This document shows positions 11,157-25,200 of a stretch of 64,000 nt of DNA, in pieces. Every line of letters starts with the position of its first letter. The first letter of the stretch is position 1. A program made the position numbers and the translations under genes. Where the stretch lies: NCBI GenBank assembly GCA_947561715.1, contig OX387203.1, positions 18,786,001-18,850,000 on the forward strand, given 5' to 3'. The notes beneath the pieces were generated by a model that was not told where the DNA came from, ran no database searches, and saw nothing but the letters and a program-made list of their open reading frames with translations. The stretch comes from Ascidia mentula. Lineage: Eukaryota > Chordata > Ascidiacea > Phlebobranchia > Ascidiidae.

Positions 11157-11735
11157 GGTTTACACTGCTCGTTTTGTACTGGCATTTAGTATTTGTGTGC
11201 AAAATTTCAAGTCGCTTGATACAAAAATGTTCAAATCACAGGCGGACAACTCTCAAATTTATTTAATTCCGCCCTACCTTAATAGCCACCATAGTGTCAA
11301 ACATCTGTTTTCGTTCACTAACAAAAAACTAAAAGATATACGCCAGTTTGGTTTACACTGCTCGTTTTGTACTGGCATTTAGTATTTGTGTGCAAAATTT
11401 CAAGTCGCTTGATACAAAAATGTTCAAATCACAGGCGGACAACTCTCAAATTTATTTAATTCCGCCCTACCTTAATAGCCACCATAGTGTCAAACATGTG
11501 TTTTCGTTCACTAACAAAAAACCAAAAGATATACGCCAATTTGGTTTTCACTGCTCGTTTTGTACTGGCATTTAGTATTTGTGTGCAAAATTTCAAGTCG
11601 CTTGATACAAAAATGTTCAAATCACAGGCGGACAACTCTCAAATTTATTTAATTCCGCCCTACCTTAATAGCCACCATAGTGTCAAACATGTGTTTTCGT
11701 TCACTAACAAAAAACCAAAAGATATACGCCAATTT
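11157..11735 (+). repeat. Local monomer triplication
   Basis: Three consecutive 193-bp copies (11157, 11350, 11543) are almost identical. The starting variant CATTTAGTATTTG appears in each in place of CATCTAGTATTTG. At three other sites the same surrounding block has only one such monomer, and the block here is exactly 386 bp (two monomers) longer. This marks a recent single-monomer amplification. Confidence 0.8.
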
Positions 11736-12117
11736 GGTTTTCACTGCTCGTTTTGTACTGGCATCTAGTATTTGTGTGCAAAAATTTCAAGTCGATTGAT
11801 ACAAAAATGTTCAAATCACAGGCGGACAACTCTCAAAATTACTTAATTCTGCCAAACCTTAGCCACCATACTTCCAAACACGCGTTTTTGTTCGCGAATG
11901 AAAAACTAAAACACATAGGCCAATTTGGTTTTTACTGCTCGTTTTTAAACTGCCATCTAGTATATGTGTGGAAAATGTTAAGTCGCTTGATATAAAAATA
12001 TTCAAATCAAAGGCGGACAACTCTCAAAATTAGTTAATTCCGCCCAACCTTAGCCACCATAGTGTCAAACATGCCTTTTCGTTCGCGAATAAAAAACTAA
12101 AAGACATACGCCAATTT
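11736..12117 (+). repeat. Diverged 382-bp monomer pair, copy 1
   Basis: Two 191-bp monomers carrying rare variants: CAAAAATTTCAAGTCGATTG, TTTTTAAACTGCCATCTAG, GTGTGGAAAATGTTAAG, AAATATTCAAATCAAAGG and AATTAGTTAATTCC. The same pair, in the same neighbourhood, recurs at 13,456, 17,676 and 31,070. Confidence 0.85.
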
Positions 12118-12689
12118 GGTTTACACTTCTCGTTTTGTACTGGCATCTAGTAATTGTGTGCAAAATTTCAAGTCGCTTGATACAAAAATGTTCAAATCAC
12201 AGGCGGACAACTCTCAAAATTACTTAATTCCGCCCAACCTTAGCCACCATAGTTCCAAACATGCCTTTTCGTTCGCGAATAAAAAACTAAAAGACATAGG
12301 CCAATTCGGTTTACACTGATCGTTTTGTTCTGGCATCTAGTATTTCTGTGCAAAATTTCAAGTCGCTTGATACAAAAATGTTCAAATCACAGGCGGACAA
12401 CTCTCAAATTTATTTAATTCCGCCATACCTTAATACCCACCATAGTGTCAAACATGTGTTTTCGTTCGCTAACAAAAAACTGAAAGACATACGCCAATTT
12501 GGTTTACTCTGTTCGTTTTGTACTGGCATCTAGTATTTGTGTGCAAAATTTCAACTCGCTTGATACAAAAATGTTCAAATCACAGGCGGACAACTCTCAA
12601 AATTACTTAATTCCGCCCAACCTTAGCCACCATAGTTCCAAACATGCCTTTTCGTTCGCGAATAAAAAACTAAAAGACATACGCCAATT

Positions 12690-14920
12690 TGGTTTGCACT
12701 GCTCGTTTTGTACTGGCATCTAGTAATTGTGTGCAAAATTTCAAGTCGCTTGATACAAAAATGTTCAAATCACAGGCGGACAACTCTCAAAATTGCTTAA
12801 TTCCGCCAATCCTTAGCCACCATAGTTCCAAACATGCCTTTTCGTTCGCAAATAAAAAACTAAAAGACATACGCCAATTTGGTTTACAGAGCTCGTTTTG
12901 TACTGGCATCTAGTATTTGTGTGCAAAATTTCAAGTCGTTTGATGCAAAAATGTTCAAATCACAGGCGGACAACTCTCAAAATTACTTAATTCCGCCCTA
13001 CCTTAATAGGCACCATAGTGTCAAACATCTGTTTTCGTTCACTAACAAATAACTAAAAGATATACGCCAATTTGGTTTACACTGCTCGTTTTGTACTGGC
13101 ATCTTATATTTGTGTGCAAAATTTCAAGTCGCTTGATACAAAAATGTTCAAATCACAGGCGGACAACTCTCAAAATTACTTAATTCTGAAAAACCTTAGC
13201 ACCATAGTTCCAAACATGCCTTTTCGTTCGCGAATAAAAAACTAAAAGACATACGCCAATTTGGTTTACACTGCTCGTTTTGTACTGGCATCTAGTATTT
13301 GTGTGCAAAATTTCAAGTCGCTTGATACAAAAATGTTCAAATCACAGGCGGACAACTCTCAAATTTATTTAATTCCGCCCTACCTTAATAGCCACCATAG
13401 TGTCAAACATCTGTTTTCGTTCACTAACAAAAAACTAAAAGATATACGCCAATTTGGTTTTCACTGCTCGTTTTGTGCTGGCATCTAGTAATTGTGTGCA
13501 AAAATTTCAAGTCGATTGATACAAAAATGTTGAAATCACAGGCGGACAACTCTCAAAATTACTTAATTCTGCCAAACCTTAGCCACCATACTTCCAAACA
13601 CGCGTTTTTGTTCGCGAATGAAAAACTAAAACACATAGGCCAATTTGGTTTTTACTGCTCGTTTTTAAACTGCCATCTAGTATTTGTGTGGAAAATGTTA
13701 AGTCGCTTGATATAAAAATATTCAAATCAAAGGCGGACAACTCTCAAAATTAGTTATTTCCGCCCAACCTTCGCCACCATAGTGTCAAACATGCCTTTTC
13801 GTTCGCGAATAAAAAACTAAAAGACATACGCCAATTTGGTTTACACTTCTCGTTTTGTACTGGCATCTAGTAATTGTGTGCAAAATTTCAAGTCGCTTGA
13901 TATAAAAATGTTCAAATCACAGGCGGACAACTCTCAAAATTACTTAATTCCGCCCAACATTAGCCACCATAGTTCCAAACATGCCTTTTCGTTCGCGAAT
14001 AAAAAATTAAAGGACATACGCCAATGTGGTTTACACTGCTCGTTTTGTACTGGCATCTTATCTTTGTGTGCAAAATTTCAAGTCGCTTGATACAAAAATG
14101 TTCAAATCACAGGCGGACAACTCTTAAATTTATTTAATTCCGCCCTACCTTAATAGCCACCATAGTGTCAAACATGTGTTTTCGTTCACTAACAAAAAAA
14201 CTAAAAGATATACGCCAATTAGGTTTACACTGCTCGTTTTGTACTGGCATCTAGTATTTGTGTGCAAAATTTCAAGTCGCTTGATACAAAAATGTTCAAA
14301 TCACAGGCGGACAACTCTCAAATTTATTTAATTCCGCCCTACCTTAATAGCCACCATAGTGTCAAACATCTGTTTTCGTTCACTAACAAAAAACTAAAAG
14401 ATATACGGCAATTTGGTTTACACTGCTCGTTTTGTACTGGCATATAGTAATTGTGTGGAAAATTTCAAGTCGCTTGATGCAAAAATGTTCAAATCACAGG
14501 CGGACAACTCTCAAATTTATTTAATTCCGCCATACCTCAACAGCCACCATAGTGTCAAACATGCGTTTTCGTTCGCGAATAAAAAACTAAAAGACATACG
14601 CCAATTTGGTTTACACTGCTCGTTTTGTACTGGCATCTAGTATTTGTGTGCAAAATTTCAAGTCGCTTGATACAAAAATGTTCAAATCACAGGCGGACAA
14701 CTCTCAAATTTATTTAATTCCGCCCTACCTCAATAGCCACCATAGTGTCAAACATGCGTTTTCTTTCGCGAATAAAAAATTAAAGGACATACGCCAATTT
14801 GGTTTACACTGCTCGTTTTGTACTGGCATCTAGTATTTGTGTGCAAAATTTCAAGTCGCTTGATGCAAAAATGTTCAAATCACAGGCGGCCAACTCTCAA
14901 AATTACTTAATTCTGCCAAA
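12690..14920 (+). repeat. Duplicated block, copy 1 (partner at +4,220 bp)
   Basis: Matches 16,910-19,140 with only about ten differences seen by eye (for example TTTACAGAGC vs TTTACACAGC, TAATAGGCACC vs TAATAGCCACC, CATCTTATCTTTG vs CATCTTATATTTG). Shared private indels, such as CCTTAGCACCATAG at about 13,195 and 17,415, show common descent. End points are approximate. Confidence 0.85.
13456..13837 (+). repeat. Diverged 382-bp monomer pair, copy 2
   Basis: Same rare variants as the pair at 11,736 (TTTTTAAACTGCCATCTAG, GGAAAATGTTAAG, CAAATCAAAGG). It follows the CTGAAAAACCTTAGC monomer (13,074) and one A monomer (13,263), and is followed by a TACACTTCTCG monomer. Confidence 0.85.
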
Positions 14921-16909
14921 CCTTAATAGCCACCATAGTTCCAAACATGCCTTTTCGTTCGCGAATAAAAAACTAAAAGACATACGCCAATTTGGTTTTC
15001 AATGCTCGTTTTGTACTGGCATCTAGTATTTGTGTGCAAAATTTCAAGTCGCTTAATGCAAAAATGTTCAAATCACAGGCGGACAACTCTCAAATTTATT
15101 CAATTCCGCCCTACCTTAATAGCCACCATAGTGTTAAACATGCGTTTTCGTTCGCAAATAAAAAATTAAAGGACATACGCCAATGTGGTTTACACTGCTC
15201 GTTTTGTACTGGCATCTTATATTTGTGTGCAAAATTTCAAGTCGCTTGATACAAAAATGTTCAATTCACAGGCGGACAACTCTCAAATTTATTTAATTCC
15301 GCCCTACCTTAATAGCCACCATAGTGTCAAACATGTGTTTTCGTTCACTAACAAAAAACTAAAAGATATACGCCAATTTGGTATTCTCTGCTCGTTTTGT
15401 ACTGGCATCTAGTATTTGTGTGCAAAATTTCAAGTCGCTTGATACAAAAATGTTCAAATCACAGGCGGACAACTCTCAAATTTATTTAATTCCGCCCTAC
15501 CTTAATAGCCACCATAGTGTCAAACATGCGTTTTCTTTCGCGAATAAAAAATTAAAGGACATACGCCAATTTGGTTTACACTGCTCGTTTTGTACTGGCA
15601 TCTAGTATTTGTGTGCAAAATTTCAAGTCGCTTGATGCAAAAATGTTCAAATCACAGGCGGACAACTCTCAAAATTACTTAATTCTGCCAAACCTTAGCC
15701 ACCATACTTCAAAACACGCGTTTTTGTTCGCGAATGAAAAACTAAATGACATACGCCAATTTGGTTTTACTGCTCGTTTTCAACTGCCATCTAGTATTTG
15801 TGTGCAAAATTTTAAGTCGCTTGATATAAAAATGTTCAAATCAAAGGCGGACAACTTTCAAAATTACTTAATTCCGCCCAACCTTAGCCACCATAGTGTC
15901 AAACATGCCTTTTCGTTCGCAAATAAAAAACTAAAGGACATACGCCAATTTGGTTTACACTGCTCCTTTTGTAATGGCATCTAGTAATTGTGTGCAAAAT
16001 TTCAAGTCGCTTGATACAAAAATGTTTGAATCACAGGCGGACAACTCTCAAAATTACTTAATTCCGCCCAACCTTAGCCACCATAGTTCCAAACATGCCT
16101 TTTCGTTCGCGAATAAAAAACTAAAAGACATACGCCAATTTGGTTTTCAATGCTCGTTTTGTACTGGCATCTAGTATTTGTGTGCAAAATTTCAAGTCGC
16201 TTGATGCAAAAATGTTCAAATCACAGGCGGACAACTCTCAAATTTATTTAATTCCGCCCTACCTTAATAGCCACCATAGTGTTAAACATGCGTTTTCTTT
16301 CGCGAATAAAAAATTAAAGGACATACGCCAATGTGGTTTACACTGCTCGTTTTGTACTGGCATCTTATATTTGTGTGCAAAATTTCAAGTCGCTTGATAC
16401 AAAAATGTTCAAATCACAGGCGGACAACTCTCAAATTTATTTAATTCCGCCCAAACTTAATAGCCACCATAGTGTCAAACATGTGTTTTCGTTCACTAAC
16501 AAAAAACTAAAAGATATACGCCAATTTGGTATTCTCTGCTCGTTTTGTACTGGCATCTAGTATTTGTGTGCAAAATTTCAAGTCGCTTGATACAAAAATG
16601 TTCAAATCACAGGCGGACAACTCTCAAATTTATTTAATTCCGCCCTACCTTAATAGCCACCATAGTGTCAAACATGCGTTTTCTTTCGCGAATAAAAAAT
16701 TAAAGGACATACGCCAATTTGGTTTACACTGCTCGTTTTGTACTGGCATCTAGTATTTGTGTGCAAAATTTCAAGTCGCTTGATGCAAAAATGTTCAAAT
16801 CACAGGCGGACAACTCTCAAAATTACTTAATTCTGCCAAACCTTAGCCACCATACTTCAAAACACGCGTTTTTGTTCGCGAATGAAAAACTAAAAGACAT
16901 ACGCCAATT

Positions 16910-19140
16910 TGGTTTGCACTGCTCGTTTTGTACTGGCATCTAGTAATTGTGTGCAAAATTTCAAGTCGCTTGATACAAAAATGTTCAAATCACAGGCGGA
17001 CAACTCTCAAAATTGCTTAATTCCGCCAATCCTTAGCCACCATAGTTCCAAACATGCCTTTTCGTTCGCAAATAAAAAACTAAAAGACATACGCCAATTT
17101 GGTTTACACAGCTCGTTTTGTACTGGCATCTAGTATTTGTGTGCAAAATTTCAAGTCGTTTGATGCAAAAATGTTCAAATCACAGGCGGACAACTCTCAA
17201 AATTACTTAATTCCGCCCTACCTTAATAGCCACCATAGTGTCAAACATCTGTTTTCGTTCACTAACAAAAAACTAAAAGATATACGCCAATTTGGTTTAC
17301 ACTGCTCGTTTTGTACTGGCATCTTATATTTGTGTGCAAAATCTCAAGTCGCTTGATACAAAAATGTTCAAATCACAGGCGGACAACTCTCAAAATTACT
17401 TAATTCTGAAAAACCTTAGCACCATAGTTCCAAACATGCCTTTTCGTTCGCGAATAAAAAACTAAAAGACATACGCCAATTTGGTTTACACTGCTCGTTT
17501 TGTACTGGCATCTAGTATTTGTGTGCAAAATTTCAAGTCGCTTGATACAAAAATGTTCAAATCACAGGCGGACAACTCTCAAATTTATTTAATTCCGCCC
17601 TACCTTAATAGCCACCATAGTGTCAAACATCTGTTTTCGTTCACTAACAAAAAACTAAAAGATATACGCCAATTTGGTTTTCACTGCTCGTTTTGTGCTG
17701 GCATCTAGTAATTGTGTGCAAAAATATCAAGTCGATTGATACAAAAATGTTGAAATCACAGGCGGACAACTCTCAAAATTACTTAATTCTGCCAAACCTT
17801 AGCCACCATACTTCCAAACACGCGTTTTTGTTCGCGAATGAAAAACTAAAACACATAGGCCAATTTGGTTTTTACTGCTCGTTTTTAAACTGCCATCTAG
17901 TATTTGTGTGGAAAATGTTAAGTCGCTTGATATAAAAATATTCAAATCAAAGGCGGACAACTCTCAAAATTAGTTAATTCCGCCCAACCTTCGCCACCAT
18001 AGTGTCAAACATGCCTTTTCGTTCGCGAATAAAAAACTAAAAGACATACGCCAATTTGGTTTACACTTCTCGTTTTGTACTGGCATCTAGTAATTGTGTG
18101 CAAAATTTCAAGTCGCTTGATATAAAAATGTTCAAATCACAGGCGGACAACTCTCAAAATTACTTAATTCCGCCCAACATTAGCCACCATAGTTCCAAAC
18201 ATGCCTTTTCGTTCGCGAATAAAAAATTAAAGGACATACGCCAATGTGGTTTACACTGCTCGTTTTGTACTGGCATCTTATATTTGTGTGCAAAATTTCA
18301 AGTCGCTTGATACAAAAATGTTCAAATCACAGGCGGACAACTCTTAAATTTATTTAATTCCGCCCTACCTTAATAGCCACCATAGTGTCAAACATGTGTT
18401 TTCGTTCACTAACAAAAAAACTAAAAGATATACGCCAATTAGGTTTACACTGCTCGTTTTGTACTGGCATCTAGTATTTGTGTGCAAAATTTCAAGTCGC
18501 TTGATACAAAAATGTTCAAATCACAGGCGGACAACTCTCAAATTTATTTAATTCCGCCCTACCTTAATAGCCACCATAGTGTCAAACATCTGTTTTCGTT
18601 CACTAACAAAAAACTAAAAGATATACGCCAATTTGGTTTACACTGCTCGTTTTGTACTGGCATATAGTAATTGTGTGGAAAATTTCAAGTCGCTTGATGC
18701 AAAAATGTTCAAATCACAGGCGGACAACTCTCAAATTTATTTAATTCCGCCATACCTCAACAGCCACCATAGTGTCAAACATGCGTTTTCGTTCGCGAAT
18801 AAAAAACTAAAAGACATACGCCAATTTGGTTTACACTGCTCGTTTTGTACTGGCATCTAGTATTTGTGTGCAAAATTTCAAGTCGCTTGATACAAAAATG
18901 TTCAAATCACAGGCGGACAACTCTCAAATTTATTTAATTCCGCCCTACCTCAATAGCCACCATAGTGTCAAACATGCGTTTTCTTTCGCGAATAAAAAAT
19001 TAAAGGACATACGCCAATTTGGTTTACACTGCTCGTTTTGTACTGGCATCTAGTATTTGTGTGCAAAATTTCAAGTCGCTTGATGCAAAAATGTTCAAAT
19101 CACAGGCGGACAACTCTCAAAATTACTTAATTCTGCCAAA
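16910..19140 (+). repeat. Duplicated block, copy 2 (partner at -4,220 bp)
   Basis: The second copy of the 12,690-14,920 block, preceded and followed by different monomers. The 4,220-bp offset corresponds to 22 monomers. The unmatched 2 kb between the two blocks shows that later exchanges have altered an originally longer repeat. Confidence 0.85.
17676..18057 (+). repeat. Diverged 382-bp monomer pair, copy 3
   Basis: Counterpart of copy 2 within the +4,220-bp duplicate, differing at a few bases (CAAAAATATCAAG in place of CAAAAATTTCAAG). Flanking monomer order is the same as at the other sites. Confidence 0.85.
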
Positions 19141-19588
19141 CCTTAGCCACCATACTTCCAAACACGCGTTTTTGTTCGCGAATGAAAAACTAAAAGACAT
19201 ACGCCAATTTGGTTTTACTGCTCGTTTTCAACTGCCATCTAGTATTTGTGTGCAAAATTTTAAGTCGCTTGATATAAAAATGTTCAAATCAAAGGCGGAC
19301 AACTTTCAAAATTACTTAATTCCGCCCAACCTTAGCCACCATAGTGTCAAACATGCCTTTTCGTTCGCAAATAAAAAACTAAAAGACATACGCCAATTTG
19401 GTTTACACTGCTCCTTTTGTAATGGCATCTAGTAATTGTGTGCAAATTTCAAGTCGCTTGATACAAAAATGTTTAAATCACAGGCGGACAACTCTCAAAA
19501 TTACTTAATTCCGCCCAACCTTAGCCACCATAGTTCCAAACATGCCTTTTCGTTCGCGAATAAAAAACTGAAAGACATACGCCAATTT

Positions 19589-20925
19589 GGTTTTCGATGC
19601 TCGTTTTGTACTGGCATCTAGTATTTGTGTGCAAAATTTCAAGTCGCTTGATGCAAAAATGTTCAAATCACAGGCGGACAACTCTCAAATTTATTCAATT
19701 CCGCCCTACCTTAATAGCCACCATAGTGTTAAACATGCGTTTTCGTTCGCGAATAAAAAATTAAAGGACATACGCCAATGTGGTTTACACTGCTCGTTTT
19801 GTACTGGCATCTTATATTTGTGTGCAAAATTTCAAGTCGCTTGATACAAAAATGTTCAATTCACAGGCGGACAACTCTCAAATTTATTTAATTCCGCCCT
19901 ACCTTAATAGCCACCATAGTGTCAAACATGTGTTTTCGTTCACTAACAAAAAACTAAAAGATATACGCCAATTTGGTATTCTCTGCTCGTTTTGTACTGG
20001 CATCTAGTATTTGTGTGCAAAATTTCAAGTCGCTTGATACAAAAATGTTCAAATCACAGGCGGACAACTCTCAAATTTATTTAATTCCGCCCTACCTTAA
20101 TAGCCACCATAGTGTCAAACATGCGTTTTCTTTCGCGAATAAAAAATTAAAGGACATACGCCAATTTGGTTTACACTGCTCGTTTTGTACTGGCATCTAG
20201 TATTTGTGTGCAAAATTTCAAGTCGCTTGATGCAAAAATGTTCAAATCACAGGCGGACAACTCTCAAAATTACTTAATTCTGCCAAACCTTAGCCACCAT
20301 ACTTCAAAACACGCGTTTTTGTTCGCGAATGAAAAACTAAATGACATACGCCAATTTGGTTTTACTGCTCGTTTTCAACTGCCATCTAGTATTTGTGTGC
20401 AAAATTTTAAGTCGCTTGATATAAAAATGTTCAAATCAAAGGCGGACAACTTTCAAAATTACTTAATTCCGCCCAACCTTAGCCACCATAGTGTCAAACA
20501 TGCCTTTAGGTTCGCAAATAAAAAACTAAAGGACATACGCCAATTTGGTTTACACTGCTCCTTTTGTAATGGCATCTAGTAATTGTGTGCAAAATTTCAA
20601 GTCGCTTGATACAAAAATGTTTAAATCACAGGCGGACAACTCTCAAAATTACTTAATTCCGCCCAACCTTAGCCACCATAGTTCCAAACATGCCTTTACG
20701 TTAGCAAATAAAAAACTAAAAGACATACGCCAATTTGGTTTACACTGCTCCTTTTGTAATGGCATCTAGTAATTGTGTGCAAATTTCAAGTCGCTTGATA
20801 CAAAAATGTTTAAATCACAGGCGGACAACTCTCAAAATTACTTAATTCCGCCCAACCTTAGCCACCATAGTTCCAAACATGCCTTTTCGTTCGCGAATAA
20901 AAAACTGAAAGACATACGCCAATTT
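19589..20925 (+). repeat. D4 HOR unit (7 monomers, 1337 bp), copy a
   Basis: Monomer starts at 19589, 19782, 19975, 20168, 20358, 20547 and 20737, with lengths 193, 193, 193, 190, 190, 189 and 190-189 adding to 1,337. No difference from copy b was noticed by eye. The penultimate monomers carry GCCTTTAGGTTCGC and GCCTTTACGTTAGC variants, and the last has the one-base-short GTGTGCAAATTTCAAG. Confidence 0.85.
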
Positions 20926-22262
20926 GGTTTTCGATGCTCGTTTTGTACTGGCATCTAGTATTTGTGTGCAAAATTTCAAGTCGCTTGATGCAAAAATGTT
21001 CAAATCACAGGCGGACAACTCTCAAATTTATTCAATTCCGCCCTACCTTAATAGCCACCATAGTGTTAAACATGCGTTTTCGTTCGCGAATAAAAAATTA
21101 AAGGACATACGCCAATGTGGTTTACACTGCTCGTTTTGTACTGGCATCTTATATTTGTGTGCAAAATTTCAAGTCGCTTGATACAAAAATGTTCAATTCA
21201 CAGGCGGACAACTCTCAAATTTATTTAATTCCGCCCTACCTTAATAGCCACCATAGTGTCAAACATGTGTTTTCGTTCACTAACAAAAAACTAAAAGATA
21301 TACGCCAATTTGGTATTCTCTGCTCGTTTTGTACTGGCATCTAGTATTTGTGTGCAAAATTTCAAGTCGCTTGATACAAAAATGTTCAAATCACAGGCGG
21401 ACAACTCTCAAATTTATTTAATTCCGCCCTACCTTAATAGCCACCATAGTGTCAAACATGCGTTTTCTTTCGCGAATAAAAAATTAAAGGACATACGCCA
21501 ATTTGGTTTACACTGCTCGTTTTGTACTGGCATCTAGTATTTGTGTGCAAAATTTCAAGTCGCTTGATGCAAAAATGTTCAAATCACAGGCGGACAACTC
21601 TCAAAATTACTTAATTCTGCCAAACCTTAGCCACCATACTTCAAAACACGCGTTTTTGTTCGCGAATGAAAAACTAAATGACATACGCCAATTTGGTTTT
21701 ACTGCTCGTTTTCAACTGCCATCTAGTATTTGTGTGCAAAATTTTAAGTCGCTTGATATAAAAATGTTCAAATCAAAGGCGGACAACTTTCAAAATTACT
21801 TAATTCCGCCCAACCTTAGCCACCATAGTGTCAAACATGCCTTTAGGTTCGCAAATAAAAAACTAAAGGACATACGCCAATTTGGTTTACACTGCTCCTT
21901 TTGTAATGGCATCTAGTAATTGTGTGCAAAATTTCAAGTCGCTTGATACAAAAATGTTTAAATCACAGGCGGACAACTCTCAAAATTACTTAATTCCGCC
22001 CAACCTTAGCCACCATAGTTCCAAACATGCCTTTACGTTAGCAAATAAAAAACTAAAAGACATACGCCAATTTGGTTTACACTGCTCCTTTTGTAATGGC
22101 ATCTAGTAATTGTGTGCAAATTTCAAGTCGCTTGATACAAAAATGTTTAAATCACAGGCGGACAACTCTCAAAATTACTTAATTCCGCCCAACCTTAGCC
22201 ACCATAGTTCCAAACATGCCTTTTCGTTCGCGAATAAAAAACTGAAAGACATACGCCAATTT
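20926..22262 (+). repeat. D4 HOR unit (7 monomers, 1337 bp), copy b
   Basis: Tandem copy of the unit at 19,589 with the same monomer order and same private variants. The next unit (22,263) repeats the first part but is one monomer shorter (1,148 bp). Confidence 0.85.
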
Positions 22263-25200
22263 GGTTTTCGATGCTCGTTTTGTACTGGCATCTAGTATTT
22301 GTGTGCAAAATTTCAAGTCGCTTGATGCAAAAATGTTCAAATCACAGGCGGACAACTCTCAAATTTATTCAATTCCGCCCTACCTTAATAGCCACCATAG
22401 TGTTAAACATGCGTTTTCGTTCGCGAATAAAAAATTAAAGGACATACGCCAATGTGGTTTACACTGCTCGTTTTGTACTGGCATCTTATATTTGTGTGGA
22501 AAATTTCAAGTCGCTTGATACAAAAATGTTCAATTCACAGGCGGACAACTCTCAAATTTATTTAATTCCGCCCTACCTTAATAGCCACCATAGTGTCAAA
22601 CATGTGTTTTCGTTCACTAACAAAAAACTAAAAGATATACGCCAATTTGGTATTCTCTGCTCGTTTTGTACTGGCATCTAGTATTTGTGTGCAAAATTTC
22701 AAGTCGCTTGATACAAAAATGTTCAAATCACAGGCGGACAACTCTCAAATTTATTTAATTCCGCCCTACCTTAATAGCCACCATAGTGTCAAACATGCGT
22801 TTTCTTTCGCGAATAAAAAATTAAAGGACATACGCCAATTTGGTTTACACTGCTCGTTTTGTACTGGCATCTAGTATTTGTGTGCAAAATTTCAAGTCGC
22901 TTGATGCAAAAATGTTCAAATCACAGGCGGACAACTCTCAAAATTACTTAATTCTGCCAAACCTTAGCCACCATACTTCAAAACACGCGTTTTTGTTCGC
23001 GAATGAAAAACTAAATGACATACGCCAATTTGGTTTTACTGCTCGTTTTCAACTGCCATCTAGTATTTGTGTGCAAAATTTTAAGTCGCTTGATATAAAA
23101 ATGTTCAAATCAAAGGCGGACAACTTTCAAAATTACTTAATTCCGCCCAACCTTAGCCACCATAGTGTCAAACATGCCTTTTCGTTCGCAAATAAAAAAC
23201 TAAAAGACATACGCCAATTTGGTTTACACTGCTCCTTTTGTAATGGCATCTAGTAATTGTGTGCAAAATTTCAAGTCGCTTGATACAAAAATGTTTAAAT
23301 CACAGGCGGACAACTCTCAAAATTACTTAATTCCGCCCAACCTTAGCCACCATAGTTCCAAACATGCCTTTACGTTCGCGAATAAAAAACTAAAAGACAT
23401 ACGCCAATTTGGTTTTCAATGCTCGTTTTGTACTGGCATCTAGTATTTGTGTGCAAAATTTCAAGTCGCTTGATGCAAAAATGTTCAAATCACAGGCGGA
23501 CAACTCTCAAATTTATTCAATTCCGCCCTACCTTAATAGCCACCATAGTGTTAAACATGCGTTTTCGTTCGCGAATAAAAAATTAAAGGACATACGCCAA
23601 TGTGGTTTACACTGCTCGTTTTGTACTGGCATCTTATATTTGTGTGCAAAATTTCAAGTCGCTTGATACAAAAATGTTCAAATCACAGGCGGACAACTCT
23701 CAAATTTATTTAATTCCGCCCTACCTTAATAGCCACCATAGTGTCAAACATGTGTTTTCGTTCACTAACAAAAAACCAAAAGATATACGCCAATTTGGTT
23801 TGCTCTGTTCGTTTCGTACTGGCATCTAGTATTTGTGTGCAATATTTCAAGTCGCTTGATACAAAAATGTTTAAATCACCGGCGGACAACTCTCAAAATT
23901 ACTTAATTCCGCCCAACCTTAGCCACCATAGTTCCAAACATGCCTTTTCGTTCGCGAATAAAAAACTAAAAGACATACGCCAATTTGGTTTTCAATGCTC
24001 GTTTTGTACTGGCATCTAGTATTTGTGTGCAAAATTTCAAGTCGCTTGATGCAAAAATGTTCAAATCACAGGCGGACAACTCTCAAATTTATTCAATTCC
24101 GCCCTACCTTAATAGCCACCATAGTGTTAAACATGCGTTTTCGTTCGCGAATAAAAAATTAAAGGACATACGCCAATGTGGTTTACACTGCTCGTTTTGT
24201 ACTGGCATCTTATATTTGTGTGCAAAATTTCAAGTCGCTTGATACAAAAATGTTCAAATCACAGGCGGACAACTCTCAAATTTATTTAATTCCGCCCTAC
24301 CTTAATAGCCACCATAGTGTCAAACATGCGTTTTCTTTCGCGAATAAAAAATTAAAGGACATACGCCAATTTGATTTACACTGCTCGTTTTGTACTGGCA
24401 TCTAGTATTTGTGTGCAAAATTTCAAGTCGCTTGATGCAAAAATGTTCAAATCACAGGCGGACAACTCTCAAAATTACTTAATTCTGCCAAACCTTAGCC
24501 ACCATACTTCAAAACACGCGTTTTTGTTCGCGAATGAAAAACTAAAAGACATACGCCAATTTGGTTTTACTGCTCGTTTTCAACTGCCATCTAGTATTTG
24601 TGTGCAAAATTTTAAGTCGCTTGATATAAAAATGTTCAAATCAAAGGCGGACAACTTTCAAAATTACTTAATTCCGCCCAACCTTAGCCACCATAGTGTC
24701 AAACATGCCTTTTCGTTCGCAAATAAAAAACTAAAAGACATACGCCAATTTGGTTTACACTGCTCCTTTTGTAATGGCATCTAGTAATTGTGTGCAAAAT
24801 TTCAAGTCGCTTGATACAAAAATGTTTAAATCACAGGCGGACAACTCTCAAAATTACTTAATTCCGCCCAACCCTTATAGCCACCATAGTTCCAAACATG
24901 CCTTTTCGTTCGCGAATAAAAAACTAAAAGACATACGCCAATTTGGTTTTCAATGCTCGTTTTGTACTGGCATCTAGTATTTGTGTGCAAAATTTCAAGT
25001 CGCTTGATGCAAAAATGTTCAAATCACAGGCGGACAACTCTCAAATTTATTCAATTCCGCCCTACCTTAATAGCCACCATAGTGTTAAACATGCGTTTTC
25101 GTTCGCGAATAAAAAATTAAAGGACATACGCCAATGTGGTTTACACTGCTCGTTTTGTACTGGCATCTTATATTTGTGTGCAAAATTTCAAGTCGCTTGA

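Larger units (their letters stand above)
8277..12307 (+). repeat. Domain D2: mixed, partly dimeric satellite
   Basis: Begins with a TGATCG boundary monomer like D1 and reaches the next one only at 12,308. Inside are an A/B alternating stretch (8,663-10,387), A-form copies with TTCACTAACAAAAAAC, a monomer triplication (11,157-11,735) and a diverged 382-bp pair (11,736-12,117). No non-satellite sequence is present. Confidence 0.8.
12308..19588 (+). repeat. Domain D3: satellite with a 4,220-bp spaced duplication
   Basis: Starts with the last TGATCG boundary monomer seen (12,308) and then changes to copies with CATCTTATATTTG, TTCGCGAATGAAAAAC and AGCCACCATACTTC variants. A block at about 12,690-14,920 recurs at about 16,910-19,140. 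Copies at 14,994 and 16,142 begin a 1,148-bp (6-monomer) repeat. No gene or transposon is seen. Confidence 0.82.

Noticed and set aside
13074-13262. CTGAAAAACCTTAGCACC monomer as a distinct inserted element
   Set aside because: It aligns to the B monomer along its full length, with only a few substitutions and a one-base deletion.
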